64,000 bases of DNA. Origin: Nonomuraea sp. NEAU-A123 (lineage in GTDB: Bacteria; Actinomycetota; Actinomycetes; Streptosporangiales; Streptosporangiaceae). The stretch lies in assembly GCF_018603905.1 (NCBI RefSeq), contig NZ_JAHFZZ010000012.1:1-64000 (forward strand), given 5' to 3'. This document shows, piece after piece, positions 45,158 through 53,724 of the stretch; within the stretch, counting starts at the first letter, position 1; every line of letters starts with the position of its first letter. Below the pieces are notes generated by a model. It had not been told where the DNA came from and searched no databases. It saw only the letters and a list, made by a program, of their open reading frames with translations. The position numbers and the translations under genes were made by a program.

Positions 45158-46609
45158 GTGAGTGTGCCGCGCCCGGCCGCAGTCATCGTCCTCGCCGCAG
45201 GCGAGGGCACCCGGATGAAGAGCCGAACCCCCAAAGTCCTGCATGAGATGTGCGGCCGCGCCTTGGTCGATCACATGCTCACCGCCGCTCGCGACCTAGG
45301 TCCCGAACGGCTCATCGTCGTCATCGGCCACGCCTCCGAACGGGTCGGCGCGCACCTGGCCGAGTCGAGCCCAGACGCGCGCGCCGTCGTCCAGCGGGAG
45401 CAGCGTGGCACCGGCCACGCCGTCCGCACCGTGCTCGAAGAGCTCGGCACGATCGCCGGCACCGTCCTCGTCACCTACGGAGACGTGCCGCTGCTGCGTA
45501 CACAGACCCTCGCCGAGCTGCTCGAACGGCACGCGGGTGACGGCAACGCGGTCACCGTGCTGACGGCCGAGGTGCCCGACCCGACCGGCTACGGGCGCAT
45601 CGTCCGCGACCCCGGCGGCGCCGTGCTGGAGATCGTCGAGGAGAAGGACGCCACGCCGGAGCAGCGTGCCATCAAGGAGATGAACTCCGGCATCTACGCC
45701 TTCGACGGGCTGCTGCTCGCCGACGCGGTCAAACGGGTCTCCACCGACAACGCCCAGGGCGAGGAATACCTCACCGACGTGCTGTCCATCCTGCGGGAGG
45801 AGGGCCACCGGGTCGGCGCGCACATCGCCGCCGACTTCGTCGAGGTCGAGGGCGTCAACGACCGCGTACAACTCGCCTCCGCCCGCAAGGTGCTCAACCA
45901 GCGATTGCTCGACGGCCACATGCGGGCCGGAGTCACGATCATCGACCCGGCCAGCACCTGGATCGACGTCGGCGTCGAGATCGAGCCCGACGTGGTCGTC
46001 CACCCCGGCACGCAGCTCCACGGGCACACCGTCATCGAGGCCGGAGCGGAGGTCGGGCCGGCCACCACGCTGACCGACACCAAGGTCGGCGCGGGCGCGG
46101 TCGTACGCAACGCGGTCTGCGACCATGCCGAGATCGGCCCGGAGGCGAGCGTCGGCCCCTACGCCTACCTGCGCCCCGGCACCGTGCTCGGGCACAAGTC
46201 CAAGGCGGGCACGTTCGTCGAGATGAAGAACACGCAGGTCGGCGAGCGGTCGAAGGTGCCACACCTGTCGTACGCGGGCGACGCCACGATCGGCGACGAC
46301 GTCAACATCGGCGCAGCCGTGATCTTCGTCAACTACGACGGGGTCAACAAACATCGCAGCACGGTGGGCGACGGCGCGTTCGTCGGCTGCGACTCCATGC
46401 TCATCGCCCCGGTGACCGTGGGCGACGGCGCTTACACCGCGGCCGGTTCGGTCATCGACGGTGACGTCCCACCGGGCGCGATCGGCGTGGCCAGGGCGCG
46501 ACAGCGCAACATCGAGAAATGGGTCTTGCGCAGGCGCGCGGGTACGAAATCGGCTGCGGCGGCCGAAAAGGCGCTGGCCAAGCAAGAACAGCAGGAGAGT
46601 GGCATATGA
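45158..46609 (+). CDS. glmU: Bifunctional N-acetylglucosamine-1-phosphate uridyltransferase / glucosamine-1-phosphate acetyltransferase
   Basis: GlmU makes UDP-GlcNAc for peptidoglycan and other glycans in two steps. The N-terminal half is the uridyltransferase (LAAGEGTRMKSRTPKVLHEM, the nucleotide-binding QRGTGHA, TYGDVPLL). The C-terminal half is a left-handed parallel beta helix of isoleucine-patch repeats with the acetyltransferase His in NYDGVNKHRSTVG. Length is 483 residues, normal for actinobacteria. The GTG at 45158 has GGGAG 9 nt upstream; a second GTG is 2 codons later. Its stop overlaps a possible short ORF leading to prs. Confidence 0.96.
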   Translation: MSVPRPAAVIVLAAGEGTRMKSRTPKVLHEMCGRALVDHMLTAARDLGPERLIVVIGHASERVGAHLAESSPDARAVVQREQRGTGHAVRTVLEELGTIAGTVLVTYGDVPLLRTQTLAELLERHAGDGNAVTVLTAEVPDPTGYGRIVRDPGGAVLEIVEEKDATPEQRAIKEMNSGIYAFDGLLLADAVKRVSTDNAQGEEYLTDVLSILREEGHRVGAHIAADFVEVEGVNDRVQLASARKVLNQRLLDGHMRAGVTIIDPASTWIDVGVEIEPDVVVHPGTQLHGHTVIEAGAEVGPATTLTDTKVGAGAVVRNAVCDHAEIGPEASVGPYAYLRPGTVLGHKSKAGTFVEMKNTQVGERSKVPHLSYAGDATIGDDVNIGAAVIFVNYDGVNKHRSTVGDGAFVGCDSMLIAPVTVGDGAYTAAGSVIDGDVPPGAIGVARARQRNIEKWVLRRRAGTKSAAAAEKALAKQEQQESGI

Positions 46610-46677
46610 CCGAGCTTGTCGAGGTCATCAGTAACAACCGCACCTTGGTCATGGGACCGACGAAGGAGGTCTCATGA
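46606..46677 (+). CDS. Possible 23-residue ORF linking glmU and prs
   Basis: The ORF MTELVEVISNNRTLVMGPTKEVS starts at an ATG overlapping the glmU stop (ATGA) and ends in a TGA overlapping the prs start (ATGA). It contains the AAGGAGG used by prs. Such a nested link would let ribosomes reinitiate from gene to gene. It may equally be chance. No family is recognised. Confidence 0.35.
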   Translation: MTELVEVISNNRTLVMGPTKEVS

Positions 46678-47651
46678 CCAGCATCAAGCAGCCGGGCGAG
46701 AAGAACCTCATGCTCTTCTCCGGCCGGGCCTACCCCGAGCTCGCCGAGGAGGTCGCCGAGCACGTCGGTGTCTCACTCACCCCCACCAAGCTGATCGACT
46801 TCGCCAACGGCGAGATCTACGCCCGCTACCTCGAATCCGTCCGCGGCTGCGACGCCTTCGTGATCCAGAGCCACACCTGGCCCATCAACCAGTGGATCAT
46901 GGAACAGCTCATCATGGTCGACGCGCTGAAGCGGGCCTCCGCCAAGCGCATCACCGTGGTCATGCCGTTCTTCGGCTACGCCAGGCAGGACAAGAAGAGC
47001 CGCGGCCGCGAGCCGATCACGGCCAGGCTGATGGCCGACATGTTCAAGACCGCGGGCGCCGACCGGCTCATGTCGATAGACCTGCACACCTCGCAGATCC
47101 AGGGCTTCTTCAACGGCCCGGTCGACCATCTGTTCGCGATGCCGGTGCTCGAGAGCTACCTGAAGAACCGGCTCGACCTGGCGACCACCACGATCGTCTC
47201 GCCCGACACCGGCCGGGTCCGGCTGTCGGAGCGCTGGGCCGACACGCTCGGCACGCCGCTGGCCTTCATACACAAGCGCCGCGACCTCGACGTGGCCAAC
47301 TCGGTGAAGGTCAGCGAGGTCGTCGGCAAGGTGCGGGGACGCACCTGCGTGCTGATCGACGACATGATCGACACCGCGGGCACCATCTGCAAGGCCGCCG
47401 ACGCCCTCTACGAGCAGGGCGCCACCAACGTGATCACCGCCGCCACCCACGCGGTGTTCTCCGATCCCGCGGTCGACCGGCTGAAGAACTCCCGGATCTC
47501 CGAGGTCATCGTCACCAACACCCTGCCGTTGTCGCAGGCCAACAGGTTCGACAAGCTCACCGTTCTGTCGATAGCGCCGCTGATCGCCCGCGCGATCACC
47601 GAGGTGTTCACCGACGGCTCGGTGACCAGCTTGTTCGAGGGCGACACCTGA
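46674..47651 (+). CDS. prs: Ribose-phosphate pyrophosphokinase (PRPP synthase)
   Basis: PrsA makes PRPP from ribose 5-phosphate and ATP for nucleotides, His, Trp and, in actinobacteria, the decaprenyl-phosphoryl arabinose route. The 325-residue class I enzyme has LFSGRAYPELAEEVA, the substrate loop FGYARQDKKSRGREPI, SIDLHTSQIQGFF, and the PRPP loop CVLIDDMIDTAGT. A strong AAGGAGG precedes the ATG at 46674. It follows glmU, the usual actinobacterial order. Confidence 0.96.
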   Translation: MTSIKQPGEKNLMLFSGRAYPELAEEVAEHVGVSLTPTKLIDFANGEIYARYLESVRGCDAFVIQSHTWPINQWIMEQLIMVDALKRASAKRITVVMPFFGYARQDKKSRGREPITARLMADMFKTAGADRLMSIDLHTSQIQGFFNGPVDHLFAMPVLESYLKNRLDLATTTIVSPDTGRVRLSERWADTLGTPLAFIHKRRDLDVANSVKVSEVVGKVRGRTCVLIDDMIDTAGTICKAADALYEQGATNVITAATHAVFSDPAVDRLKNSRISEVIVTNTLPLSQANRFDKLTVLSIAPLIARAITEVFTDGSVTSLFEGDT

Positions 47652-47744
47652 GCCGGTAGACTTGGACGGTTGCGTTCGTAACGCCTTCCGCTAGGGCGGG
47701 TGAGGGGGAGCGCAAAATCCTGAACTGCATCCCTAGGAGATGTC

Positions 47745-48353
47745 GTGTCTGAAGTTCGTATCGCCGCCGAGCCGCGCACCGTGTTCGGCAAGGGCGCCGC
47801 GCGCAAGATCCGCCGTGACAACAAGGTGCCCGCCGTTCTCTACGGCCACGGCACCGACACCAAGCACCTGACGCTGCCCGGCCACGAGGTGCTGCTCGCG
47901 CTCCGCACCGCCAACGTGCTGATCCACCTCAAGGGCGACGGCGTCGACGAGCTCGCGCTGCCCAAGGGCGTTCAGCGTGACCCGATCAAGGGCTTCGTCG
48001 AGCACGTCGACCTGCTCCTGGTCCGGCGCGGCGAGAAGGTCACGGTCGACATCCCGGTCACCACGGTCGGCGACGTCAACTCCGATGGCCTGCTCGACCA
48101 GCAGCTCGTCTCCGTCTCGGTCGAGGCCGAGGCCACCCACATCCCGACCGGCGTCGAGGTCGACGTCGAGGGCCTGACGATCGGCACGGTGATCACCGCC
48201 GCCGACCTCAAGCTGGCCAAGGGCACCACGCTGATCGCCGAGCCCGAGACCGTCATCCTCCAGGTCATCTCCAAGCCGGTCGAGGAGCCCACCGAGGCCG
48301 AGGCCGAGGAGGCCGCCGCGGCCGCCACGCTCAGCGCCGAAGGCGCCGAGTAA
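47745..48353 (+). CDS. rplY: 50S ribosomal protein L25, CTC family
   Basis: L25 binds 5S rRNA; the 202-residue two-domain CTC form is common in Gram-positives and stress-linked. The N-terminal domain (VRIAAEPRTVFGKGAARKIRRDNKVPAVLYGHG) binds RNA and the C-terminal beta domain ends in a Glu/Ala-rich tail (EEPTEAEAEEAA). The GTG at 47745 has AGGAG 8 nt upstream. The 93-bp leader contains TAGACT and a short CGCC/GGCG hairpin. A hairpin terminator separates it from pth. Confidence 0.94.
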   Translation: MSEVRIAAEPRTVFGKGAARKIRRDNKVPAVLYGHGTDTKHLTLPGHEVLLALRTANVLIHLKGDGVDELALPKGVQRDPIKGFVEHVDLLLVRRGEKVTVDIPVTTVGDVNSDGLLDQQLVSVSVEAEATHIPTGVEVDVEGLTIGTVITAADLKLAKGTTLIAEPETVILQVISKPVEEPTEAEAEEAAAAATLSAEGAE

Positions 48354-48370
48354 CACGCCGCTGTTCAGCG

Positions 48371-48395
48371 ACGGGGCAGCCGATGGCTGCCCCGT
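48371..48395 (+). terminator. Hairpin between rplY and pth
   Basis: ACGGGGCAGCC (48371-48381) and GGCTGCCCCGT (48385-48395) form an 11-bp perfect stem with a 3-nt loop, followed by TTCG. It should end or attenuate transcription of rplY before pth. Confidence 0.7.
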
Positions 48396-48413
48396 TTCGC
48401 GTGAGGGAGACAC

Positions 48414-48998
48414 ATGGACCGCTGGTTGATCGTCGGGCTGGGCAATCCAGGTTCCGAGTACGCCGGCAACAGGCACAATGCGGGCTTCATGGTGCTCGAC
48501 GAGCTGGCCGCCAGGGCCGGCGGGCGGTTCAAGGCGCACCGGAGCCGGTCCGAGGTGCTGGAGTCCAGCCGGGCGGTGCTGGCCAAGCCGCTGACGTACA
48601 TGAACCTGTCGGGCGGGCCGGTCAAAGCGCTGTCCGACTTCTACAAGCTCGCCCCCGACCGGCTGATCGTGGTCCACGACGAGCTCGACGTCCCGTACGG
48701 CGCGCTGCGCGCCAAGCTCGGCGGCGGCGACAACGGCCACAACGGGCTGAAGTCGATCACCAAGGTGCTCGGCACCCGCGACTACCTGCGGGTCCGCTTC
48801 GGCATCGGGCGCCCGCCCGGCCGGATGGACCCCGCCGCCTACGTTCTGAAGGACTTCGCCACGGTCGAGCGCAAGGACCTGGCCTTCCTGGTCGACCGGG
48901 CGGCCGACGTGGTGGAGTCGCTGATGGAGCGCGGCCTCGAAGTCACGCAGAACGAATTCCACCGCGCTGATCTGCACATTTCCGGCCCTCCTCGCTGA
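48414..48998 (+). CDS. pth: Peptidyl-tRNA hydrolase
   Basis: Pth frees tRNA from peptidyl-tRNA dropped off ribosomes. The 194-residue enzyme has [19 protein letters not shown] with catalytic His21, [22 protein letters not shown] with the partner Asp, and [20 protein letters not shown] precedes the ATG. It closes the glmU-prs-rplY-pth group; the polysaccharide locus begins 90 bp later. Confidence 0.96.
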   Translation: MDRWLIVGLGNPGSEYAGNRHNAGFMVLDELAARAGGRFKAHRSRSEVLESSRAVLAKPLTYMNLSGGPVKALSDFYKLAPDRLIVVHDELDVPYGALRAKLGGGDNGHNGLKSITKVLGTRDYLRVRFGIGRPPGRMDPAAYVLKDFATVERKDLAFLVDRAADVVESLMERGLEVTQNEFHRADLHISGPPR

Positions 48999-49043
48999 CC
49001 ATCGCATTGGGTCGTTCGTGGGTTCCCATGCCTCACCCGGCGC

Positions 49044-49078
49044 TACGATCTGGTGACTGTCTGTTGATCAACGGTCAC
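49044..49078 (+). promoter_or_regulatory. Promoter and nested palindrome before the polysaccharide operon
   Basis: TACGAT (49044-49049) fits a -10 box. Just downstream, the perfect palindrome GTTGATCAAC (49063-49072) is nested in outer arms GTGAC (49053-49057) and GTCAC (49074-49078). The arrangement suggests a controlled promoter for the sugar transferase-cysQDN operon. Confidence 0.45.
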
Positions 49079-49089
49079 GTGGAGGATTC

Positions 49090-50550
49090 GTGCGCGACGG
49101 CGAGGGGCTGATGACCCTAGTCCGGTCTGGCCACGCCAGGTCCAGGCGGGTCAGTCCCTACCTGCCTACCTGGATACGCGCTTATCGCATCCGTGCCATG
49201 CTCGGCGACTTCCTGTGCGCGGGCATGGCGTCCGGCTCCGCGTTCTACGTCAGGTTCGGCGGCTTCACCGCCTACTCCGCTCCCTACTTCGCGGTCAGCG
49301 TGGCGCTGCCGCTGCTGTGGATCTGCACGGTCGCGTTCAACCGGGCTTACGAGCCGCGCATGATCGGCATCGGCTCCGAGGAGTTCCGCCGCGTCGTGCA
49401 GTGCGGCGTCGCGCTGACCGCCGCGACGGCCATCGGCTCCTACGTGACCAAGACCGACGTCGCCCGCGGTTATGTGGTCCTCGCCCTGCCGCTTGTCACG
49501 CTCTTCACCCTTTTCTGCAGGTACAGCCTGCGCCGCTCGCTGCACCGGCGCCGGGCGGCGGGCTCGTGCATGCGCAAGGTGGTGGCCGTCGGGCACGCCT
49601 CGGCGATCGCCGAGCTGGTCCAGCTGTTCCGCAGGGAGCCCTACCACGGCATGGAGGTCGTGGCCGCCTGCCTGCCCGACGACGCGCCCGACGAGCGGAT
49701 CGCGGACGTGCCCGTCGCAGGTGGCTTCAGCGACGTGTCGATCGTGGTCGACCAGTCCGGCGCCGACACCGTGGCCGTGCTGGCCTGCCCCGAGATGGAC
49801 GGCCAGGCGCTGCGGCGGCTGGCCTGGCGGCTGGAGCGCACCCGGACCGACCTGGTGGTCGCCCCGGCGCTGATGGACGTGGCCGGGCCGCGCACGATGA
49901 TCCGGCCGGCCGCCGGGCTGCCGCTGCTGCACGTCGAGCACCCCGAGCTGGCGGGGGTCAGGCAACTGGTCAAGAACGGCTTCGACCGGGTGGTGGCCGC
50001 CCTGCTGCTGGTGTGCCTGGCTCCGCTGCTGGGCGGGTTGGCGCTGGCCGTACGCGTGACCAGCCCCGGGGCGGCGCTGTTCCGGCAGATCAGGGTCGGC
50101 AAGGACGGCAAGCTGTTCATGATCGTGAAGTTCCGCACGATGCGGCGCGGCTCCGAGCAGCAGAAGATCACCCTCGTCAGCGATGGCGACGGCGTGCTGT
50201 TCAAGGTCCGCAACGATCCCCGGGTGACGCCGCTCGGCACGCTGATGCGGCGCCACTCGCTCGACGAGCTGCCGCAGCTCATCAACGTGGTGCTCGGGCA
50301 CATGTCGCTGGTCGGACCGCGCCCGCCGCTACCGGAAGAGGTCGCCCGCTATGGCGACGACGTACGCAGAAGACTGCTGGTCCGGCCCGGACTGACCGGG
50401 CTGTGGCAGGTCAGTGGGAGATCCGACCTGTCCTGGGAGGAATCCGTCCGCCTCGACCTGCGTTACGTGGAGAACTGGTCTCTTATGTTGGATCTTCAGA
50501 TCCTGTGGAAGACCTGGTCGGCCGTCGCCCGCGGGCAAGGAGCTTATTGA
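49090..50550 (+). CDS. Polyprenyl-phosphate sugar-1-phosphate transferase (WbaP/CpsE type)
   Basis: This enzyme starts glycan assembly by moving a sugar-1-phosphate to polyprenyl phosphate at the inner membrane face. The 486-residue protein has four N-terminal membrane helices, a CoA-binding-like middle domain (about 150-280), one more helix (about 305-325), and the C-terminal catalytic domain with FRQIRVGKDGKLFMIVKFRT, RRHSLDELPQL, VGPRPPLP and RPGLTGLWQVSGR. The GTG at 49090 follows GGAGG. Its stop overlaps the cysQ start (TGATG), tying it to the sulfate-activation genes. The sugar is not identifiable. Confidence 0.93.
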   Translation: MRDGEGLMTLVRSGHARSRRVSPYLPTWIRAYRIRAMLGDFLCAGMASGSAFYVRFGGFTAYSAPYFAVSVALPLLWICTVAFNRAYEPRMIGIGSEEFRRVVQCGVALTAATAIGSYVTKTDVARGYVVLALPLVTLFTLFCRYSLRRSLHRRRAAGSCMRKVVAVGHASAIAELVQLFRREPYHGMEVVAACLPDDAPDERIADVPVAGGFSDVSIVVDQSGADTVAVLACPEMDGQALRRLAWRLERTRTDLVVAPALMDVAGPRTMIRPAAGLPLLHVEHPELAGVRQLVKNGFDRVVAALLLVCLAPLLGGLALAVRVTSPGAALFRQIRVGKDGKLFMIVKFRTMRRGSEQQKITLVSDGDGVLFKVRNDPRVTPLGTLMRRHSLDELPQLINVVLGHMSLVGPRPPLPEEVARYGDDVRRRLLVRPGLTGLWQVSGRSDLSWEESVRLDLRYVENWSLMLDLQILWKTWSAVARGQGAY

Positions 50551-51326
50551 TGACGATTCGGGACGACCATGCCCTCGCCGCCGACCTGGCGACGGAGGCG
50601 GGCGAGCGGTTGCTGGAGATCCGCAGACGCACCGGCTTCGGTGACGCGTCCGCGCTGCGGACCGAGGGTGACCGCGGCGCGCACGTCTTCCTGATGGAGT
50701 CGCTGGCCCGGCTGCGGCCGAGCGACTGCGTGCTCTCCGAGGAGGCCACTCGCGAGGAACGCCTGGACCCGCGCAGGCAGAGCGCCTCACGGGTGTGGAT
50801 CGTCGACCCGCTCGACGGCACCCGCGAGTTCGCCGAGGAGGGCCGGGCCGACTGGGCCGTCCACGTGGCGCTCTGGGACCGTGGCGCGCTGGCCGCCGGC
50901 GCGGTGGCGTTGCCCGCGCAGGGCCGCACCCTCACCACCGCCGAGCCGCCCACGCTGCCCACCTACGACCCCGCCTTCAACAACGGCCGGTTCCGCATCG
51001 CGGTGAGCCGCACGAGGCCGCCCGAGTTCGTGCAGAAGCTGGCCTACCTGGTCGGCGCCGACCTCGTGCCGATCGGGTCGGCCGGGGCGAAGATCTCCGC
51101 CGTGCTCACCGGCGAGGTCGAGGCGTACGTGCACGCCGGAGGCCAGTTCGAGTGGGATTCAGCCGCGCCCGTCGCCGTCGCGCAGGCGGCCGGGGCCCAT
51201 GCCAGCCGCATCGACGGCTCGCCGCTGACCTACAACCAAGTTGACCCCTCACTACCGGATATCCTTGTTTCCCTACCTGACTTGGCGTCTGCCCTGCTCG
51301 CCGGGATTCGGGATCTGCACCGCTGA
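50550..51326 (+). CDS. cysQ: 3'(2'),5'-bisphosphate nucleotidase (CysQ)
   Basis: CysQ hydrolyses 3'-phosphoadenosine 5'-phosphate (PAP), the toxic by-product of PAPS-dependent sulfotransferases, and can also act on PAPS. The 258-residue enzyme has the Li-sensitive phosphatase motifs SEEATRE, VDPLDGTREF (two metal Asp) and EWDSAAPVAV. It overlaps the sugar transferase gene by one base and is 18 bp from cysD. In a locus with three sulfotransferases its job is most likely PAP removal. Confidence 0.93.
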   Translation: MTIRDDHALAADLATEAGERLLEIRRRTGFGDASALRTEGDRGAHVFLMESLARLRPSDCVLSEEATREERLDPRRQSASRVWIVDPLDGTREFAEEGRADWAVHVALWDRGALAAGAVALPAQGRTLTTAEPPTLPTYDPAFNNGRFRIAVSRTRPPEFVQKLAYLVGADLVPIGSAGAKISAVLTGEVEAYVHAGGQFEWDSAAPVAVAQAAGAHASRIDGSPLTYNQVDPSLPDILVSLPDLASALLAGIRDLHR

Positions 51327-51344
51327 AGGCCGGAGGAAGTCCCC

Positions 51345-52259
51345 ATGCTCCAGCGCGACTATACGACGTCGCAGCTCGACGTACTCGAAGCCGAGGCCAT
51401 TCACATCATGCGTGAAGTGGCGGCGGAGTTCGAGCGCCCTTGTCTGCTCTTCTCGGGCGGCAAGGACTCCATCGTCATGCTGCGGATCGCCGAGAAGGCG
51501 TTCTGGCCGGCCCCGATCCCGTTCCCGCTGATGCATGTCGACACGGGCCACAACTTCGAAGAGGTCATCGAGTTCCGTGACCGCCGTTCGGAGGAACTGG
51601 TCGCCCGCCTGATCGTGGCCAGCGTGCAGGACTCGATCGACGCCGGGCGCGTGGTCGAGGAGACCGGGCGGCGCGCCTCGCGCAACCGCCTGCAGACCAC
51701 GACGCTGCTGGATGCGATCGAGGAGCACGAGTTCGACGCCGTCTTCGGCGGCGCCCGCCGCGATGAGGAGAAGGCCCGCGCCAAGGAGCGGGTCTTCTCC
51801 TTCCGCGACGACTTCGGCCAGTGGGACCCGAAGAACCAGCGCCCCGAGCTGTGGAACCTCTACAACGCGCGGATCCGCAAGGGCGAGCACATCCGGGTGT
51901 TCCCGCTGTCCAACTGGACCGAACTCGACGTCTGGGACTACATCCGGCGCGAGGGCATCGAGATCCCGTCCATCTACTTCTCCCACACCCGCAAGGTCTT
52001 CGAGCGCGACGGCATGCTGCTGCCCGACTCCGAGGTCGTCAAGCGGGGCGACGATGAGCCGCTGTTCGAGGCGGTGGTGCGCTATCGCACGGTGGGCGAC
52101 ATGACCTGCACCGGGGCCGTGCAGTCCGCGGCCGGCACGGTGGAGGAGATCATCGAGGAGATCGCGGTCACCCGGATCACCGAGCGCGGGGCCACCAGGG
52201 CCGACGACCGCGCCTCGGAGGCCGCCATGGAGGATCGCAAGCGGGAAGGCTACTTCTAA
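51345..52259 (+). CDS. cysD: Sulfate adenylyltransferase small subunit
   Basis: CysD adenylates sulfate with ATP to give APS; the GTPase CysN drives the reaction. The 304-residue PP-loop enzyme has LLFSGGKDSIVML, HVDTGHNFEEV, GGARRDEEKARAKERVFSFR and the C-terminal tail ending EDRKREGYF, which is diagnostic of CysD. GGAGGAA lies upstream. cysN follows after 4 bp. In many actinobacteria cysD and cysN are in an assimilatory cys cluster; here no sulfite or APS reductase is present. Confidence 0.96.
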   Translation: MLQRDYTTSQLDVLEAEAIHIMREVAAEFERPCLLFSGGKDSIVMLRIAEKAFWPAPIPFPLMHVDTGHNFEEVIEFRDRRSEELVARLIVASVQDSIDAGRVVEETGRRASRNRLQTTTLLDAIEEHEFDAVFGGARRDEEKARAKERVFSFRDDFGQWDPKNQRPELWNLYNARIRKGEHIRVFPLSNWTELDVWDYIRREGIEIPSIYFSHTRKVFERDGMLLPDSEVVKRGDDEPLFEAVVRYRTVGDMTCTGAVQSAAGTVEEIIEEIAVTRITERGATRADDRASEAAMEDRKREGYF

Positions 52260-52263
52260 ACCT

Positions 52264-53526
52264 ATGGACATCCTGCGTTTCGCCACGGCCGGAAGCGTCG
52301 ATGACGGCAAGTCCACCCTGATCGGCCGCCTGCTCTTCGACTCCAAGGCGATCTTCGAGGACCAGCTGGAAGCGGTCGAGCGCACCTCGCGCGACCGCGG
52401 CACCGAATACACCGACCTGTCGCTGCTCACCGACGGCCTGCGGGCCGAGCGGGAGCAGGGCATCACGATCGACGTGGCCTATCGCTACTTCGCGACGCCG
52501 CGCCGCAAGTTCATCATCGCGGACACGCCCGGGCACATCCAGTACACCCGCAACATGGTCACCGGCGCCTCCACCGCCGACCTGGCGATCATCCTCATCG
52601 ACGCGCGCAAGGGCGTCCTGGAGCAGTCGAGGCGGCACGCCTTCCTGACCACGCTCCTGCGGGTGCCCCACCTGGTCCTGGCCGTGAACAAGATGGACCT
52701 GGTCGACTACTCCGAGGAACGCTTCGAGGAGATCCGCGAGGAGTTCACCGCCTTCGCCTCGAAGCTGAACGTGTCCGACCTGACGTTCATCCCCATCTCG
52801 GCGCTCAACGGCGACAACGTGGTCTCCAGGTCCGAGAACATGCCCTGGTACCACGGCTCGTCGCTGCTGCACCACCTGGAGAACGTCCACATCGCCTCCG
52901 ACCGCAACCTGGTCGACGTGCGCTTCCCCGTCCAATACGTGATCCGCCCGCAGCGGGCCACCGACCACGCCTTCCACGACTACCGCGGCTACGCGGGCCA
53001 GGTAGCGGGCGGCGTGCTCAAGCCCGGCGACGAGGTCGTCCACCTGCCCTCGGGCCTGGTCACCCGGATCGCCTCGATCGACACCTTCGACGGGCCGGTG
53101 GAGGAGGCGTTCCCGCCGATGTCGGTGACGCTCCGCTTCGAGGACGACATCGACATCTCGCGCGGCGACCTGATCGCCCGGCCCAACAACCAGCCGCAGG
53201 TGGCGCAGGAGATCGACGCCATGGTCTGCTGGATGGCCGACACCGCCAAACTGGCGCCGCGCTCCAAGCTCATGATCAAGCACACGACGCGCACCGCTCG
53301 GGCGCTCGTTCGCGACCTGCACTATCGGCTCGACGTCAACACCCTGCATCGGGACGAGACGGCGACCTCGTTGTCGCTCAACGAGATCGGGCGGGTGTCG
53401 TTGCGGATCACCCAGCCGTTGTTCGTGGACGACTACTCGCGTAACCGGCTGACCGGTGGGTTCATCCTGGTGGACGAGGCCACGAACGGGACGGTGGGGG
53501 CCGGCATGATCATGGACGTGCGGTAG
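52264..53526 (+). CDS. cysN: Sulfate adenylyltransferase large subunit (GTPase)
   Basis: CysN is the regulatory GTPase of ATP sulfurylase. The 420-residue protein has G1 GSVDDGKST, the G2-G3 region with EQGITIDVAYRYF and DTPGHIQYT, and NKMDLVDYS (G4), followed by two EF-Tu-like beta domains. Its length ends before the APS kinase (CysC) domain that is fused in mycobacterial CysNC, so PAPS needs a separate kinase. A terminator follows, making it the last gene of the operon. Confidence 0.95.
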   Translation: MDILRFATAGSVDDGKSTLIGRLLFDSKAIFEDQLEAVERTSRDRGTEYTDLSLLTDGLRAEREQGITIDVAYRYFATPRRKFIIADTPGHIQYTRNMVTGASTADLAIILIDARKGVLEQSRRHAFLTTLLRVPHLVLAVNKMDLVDYSEERFEEIREEFTAFASKLNVSDLTFIPISALNGDNVVSRSENMPWYHGSSLLHHLENVHIASDRNLVDVRFPVQYVIRPQRATDHAFHDYRGYAGQVAGGVLKPGDEVVHLPSGLVTRIASIDTFDGPVEEAFPPMSVTLRFEDDIDISRGDLIARPNNQPQVAQEIDAMVCWMADTAKLAPRSKLMIKHTTRTARALVRDLHYRLDVNTLHRDETATSLSLNEIGRVSLRITQPLFVDDYSRNRLTGGFILVDEATNGTVGAGMIMDVR

Positions 53527-53539
53527 TCAAGTCGTTCGA

Positions 53540-53573
53540 AGCGGGCGTCCGGGGGATCGGGCGCCCGCTTTTG
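53540..53573 (+). terminator. Intrinsic terminator after cysN
   Basis: AGCGGGCG (53540-53547) and CGCCCGCT (53562-53569) pair perfectly around a 14-nt loop and run into TTTT. It marks the end of the sugar transferase-cysQDN operon. Confidence 0.8.
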
Positions 53574-53724
53574 TGTGGCTTGGGACGGCGGCGGCGCTGA
53601 CCAGGACCGCCGCCACGTCCTTGAACGGTCTTAGGTAGATCCTTTGCCGTTTCACGGATGGAATGATTACTCTCCGCGCTAGCCTCTCCACGTTCCGTAT
53701 TCTTCGCGCGAAAGCCGTTCCCCC

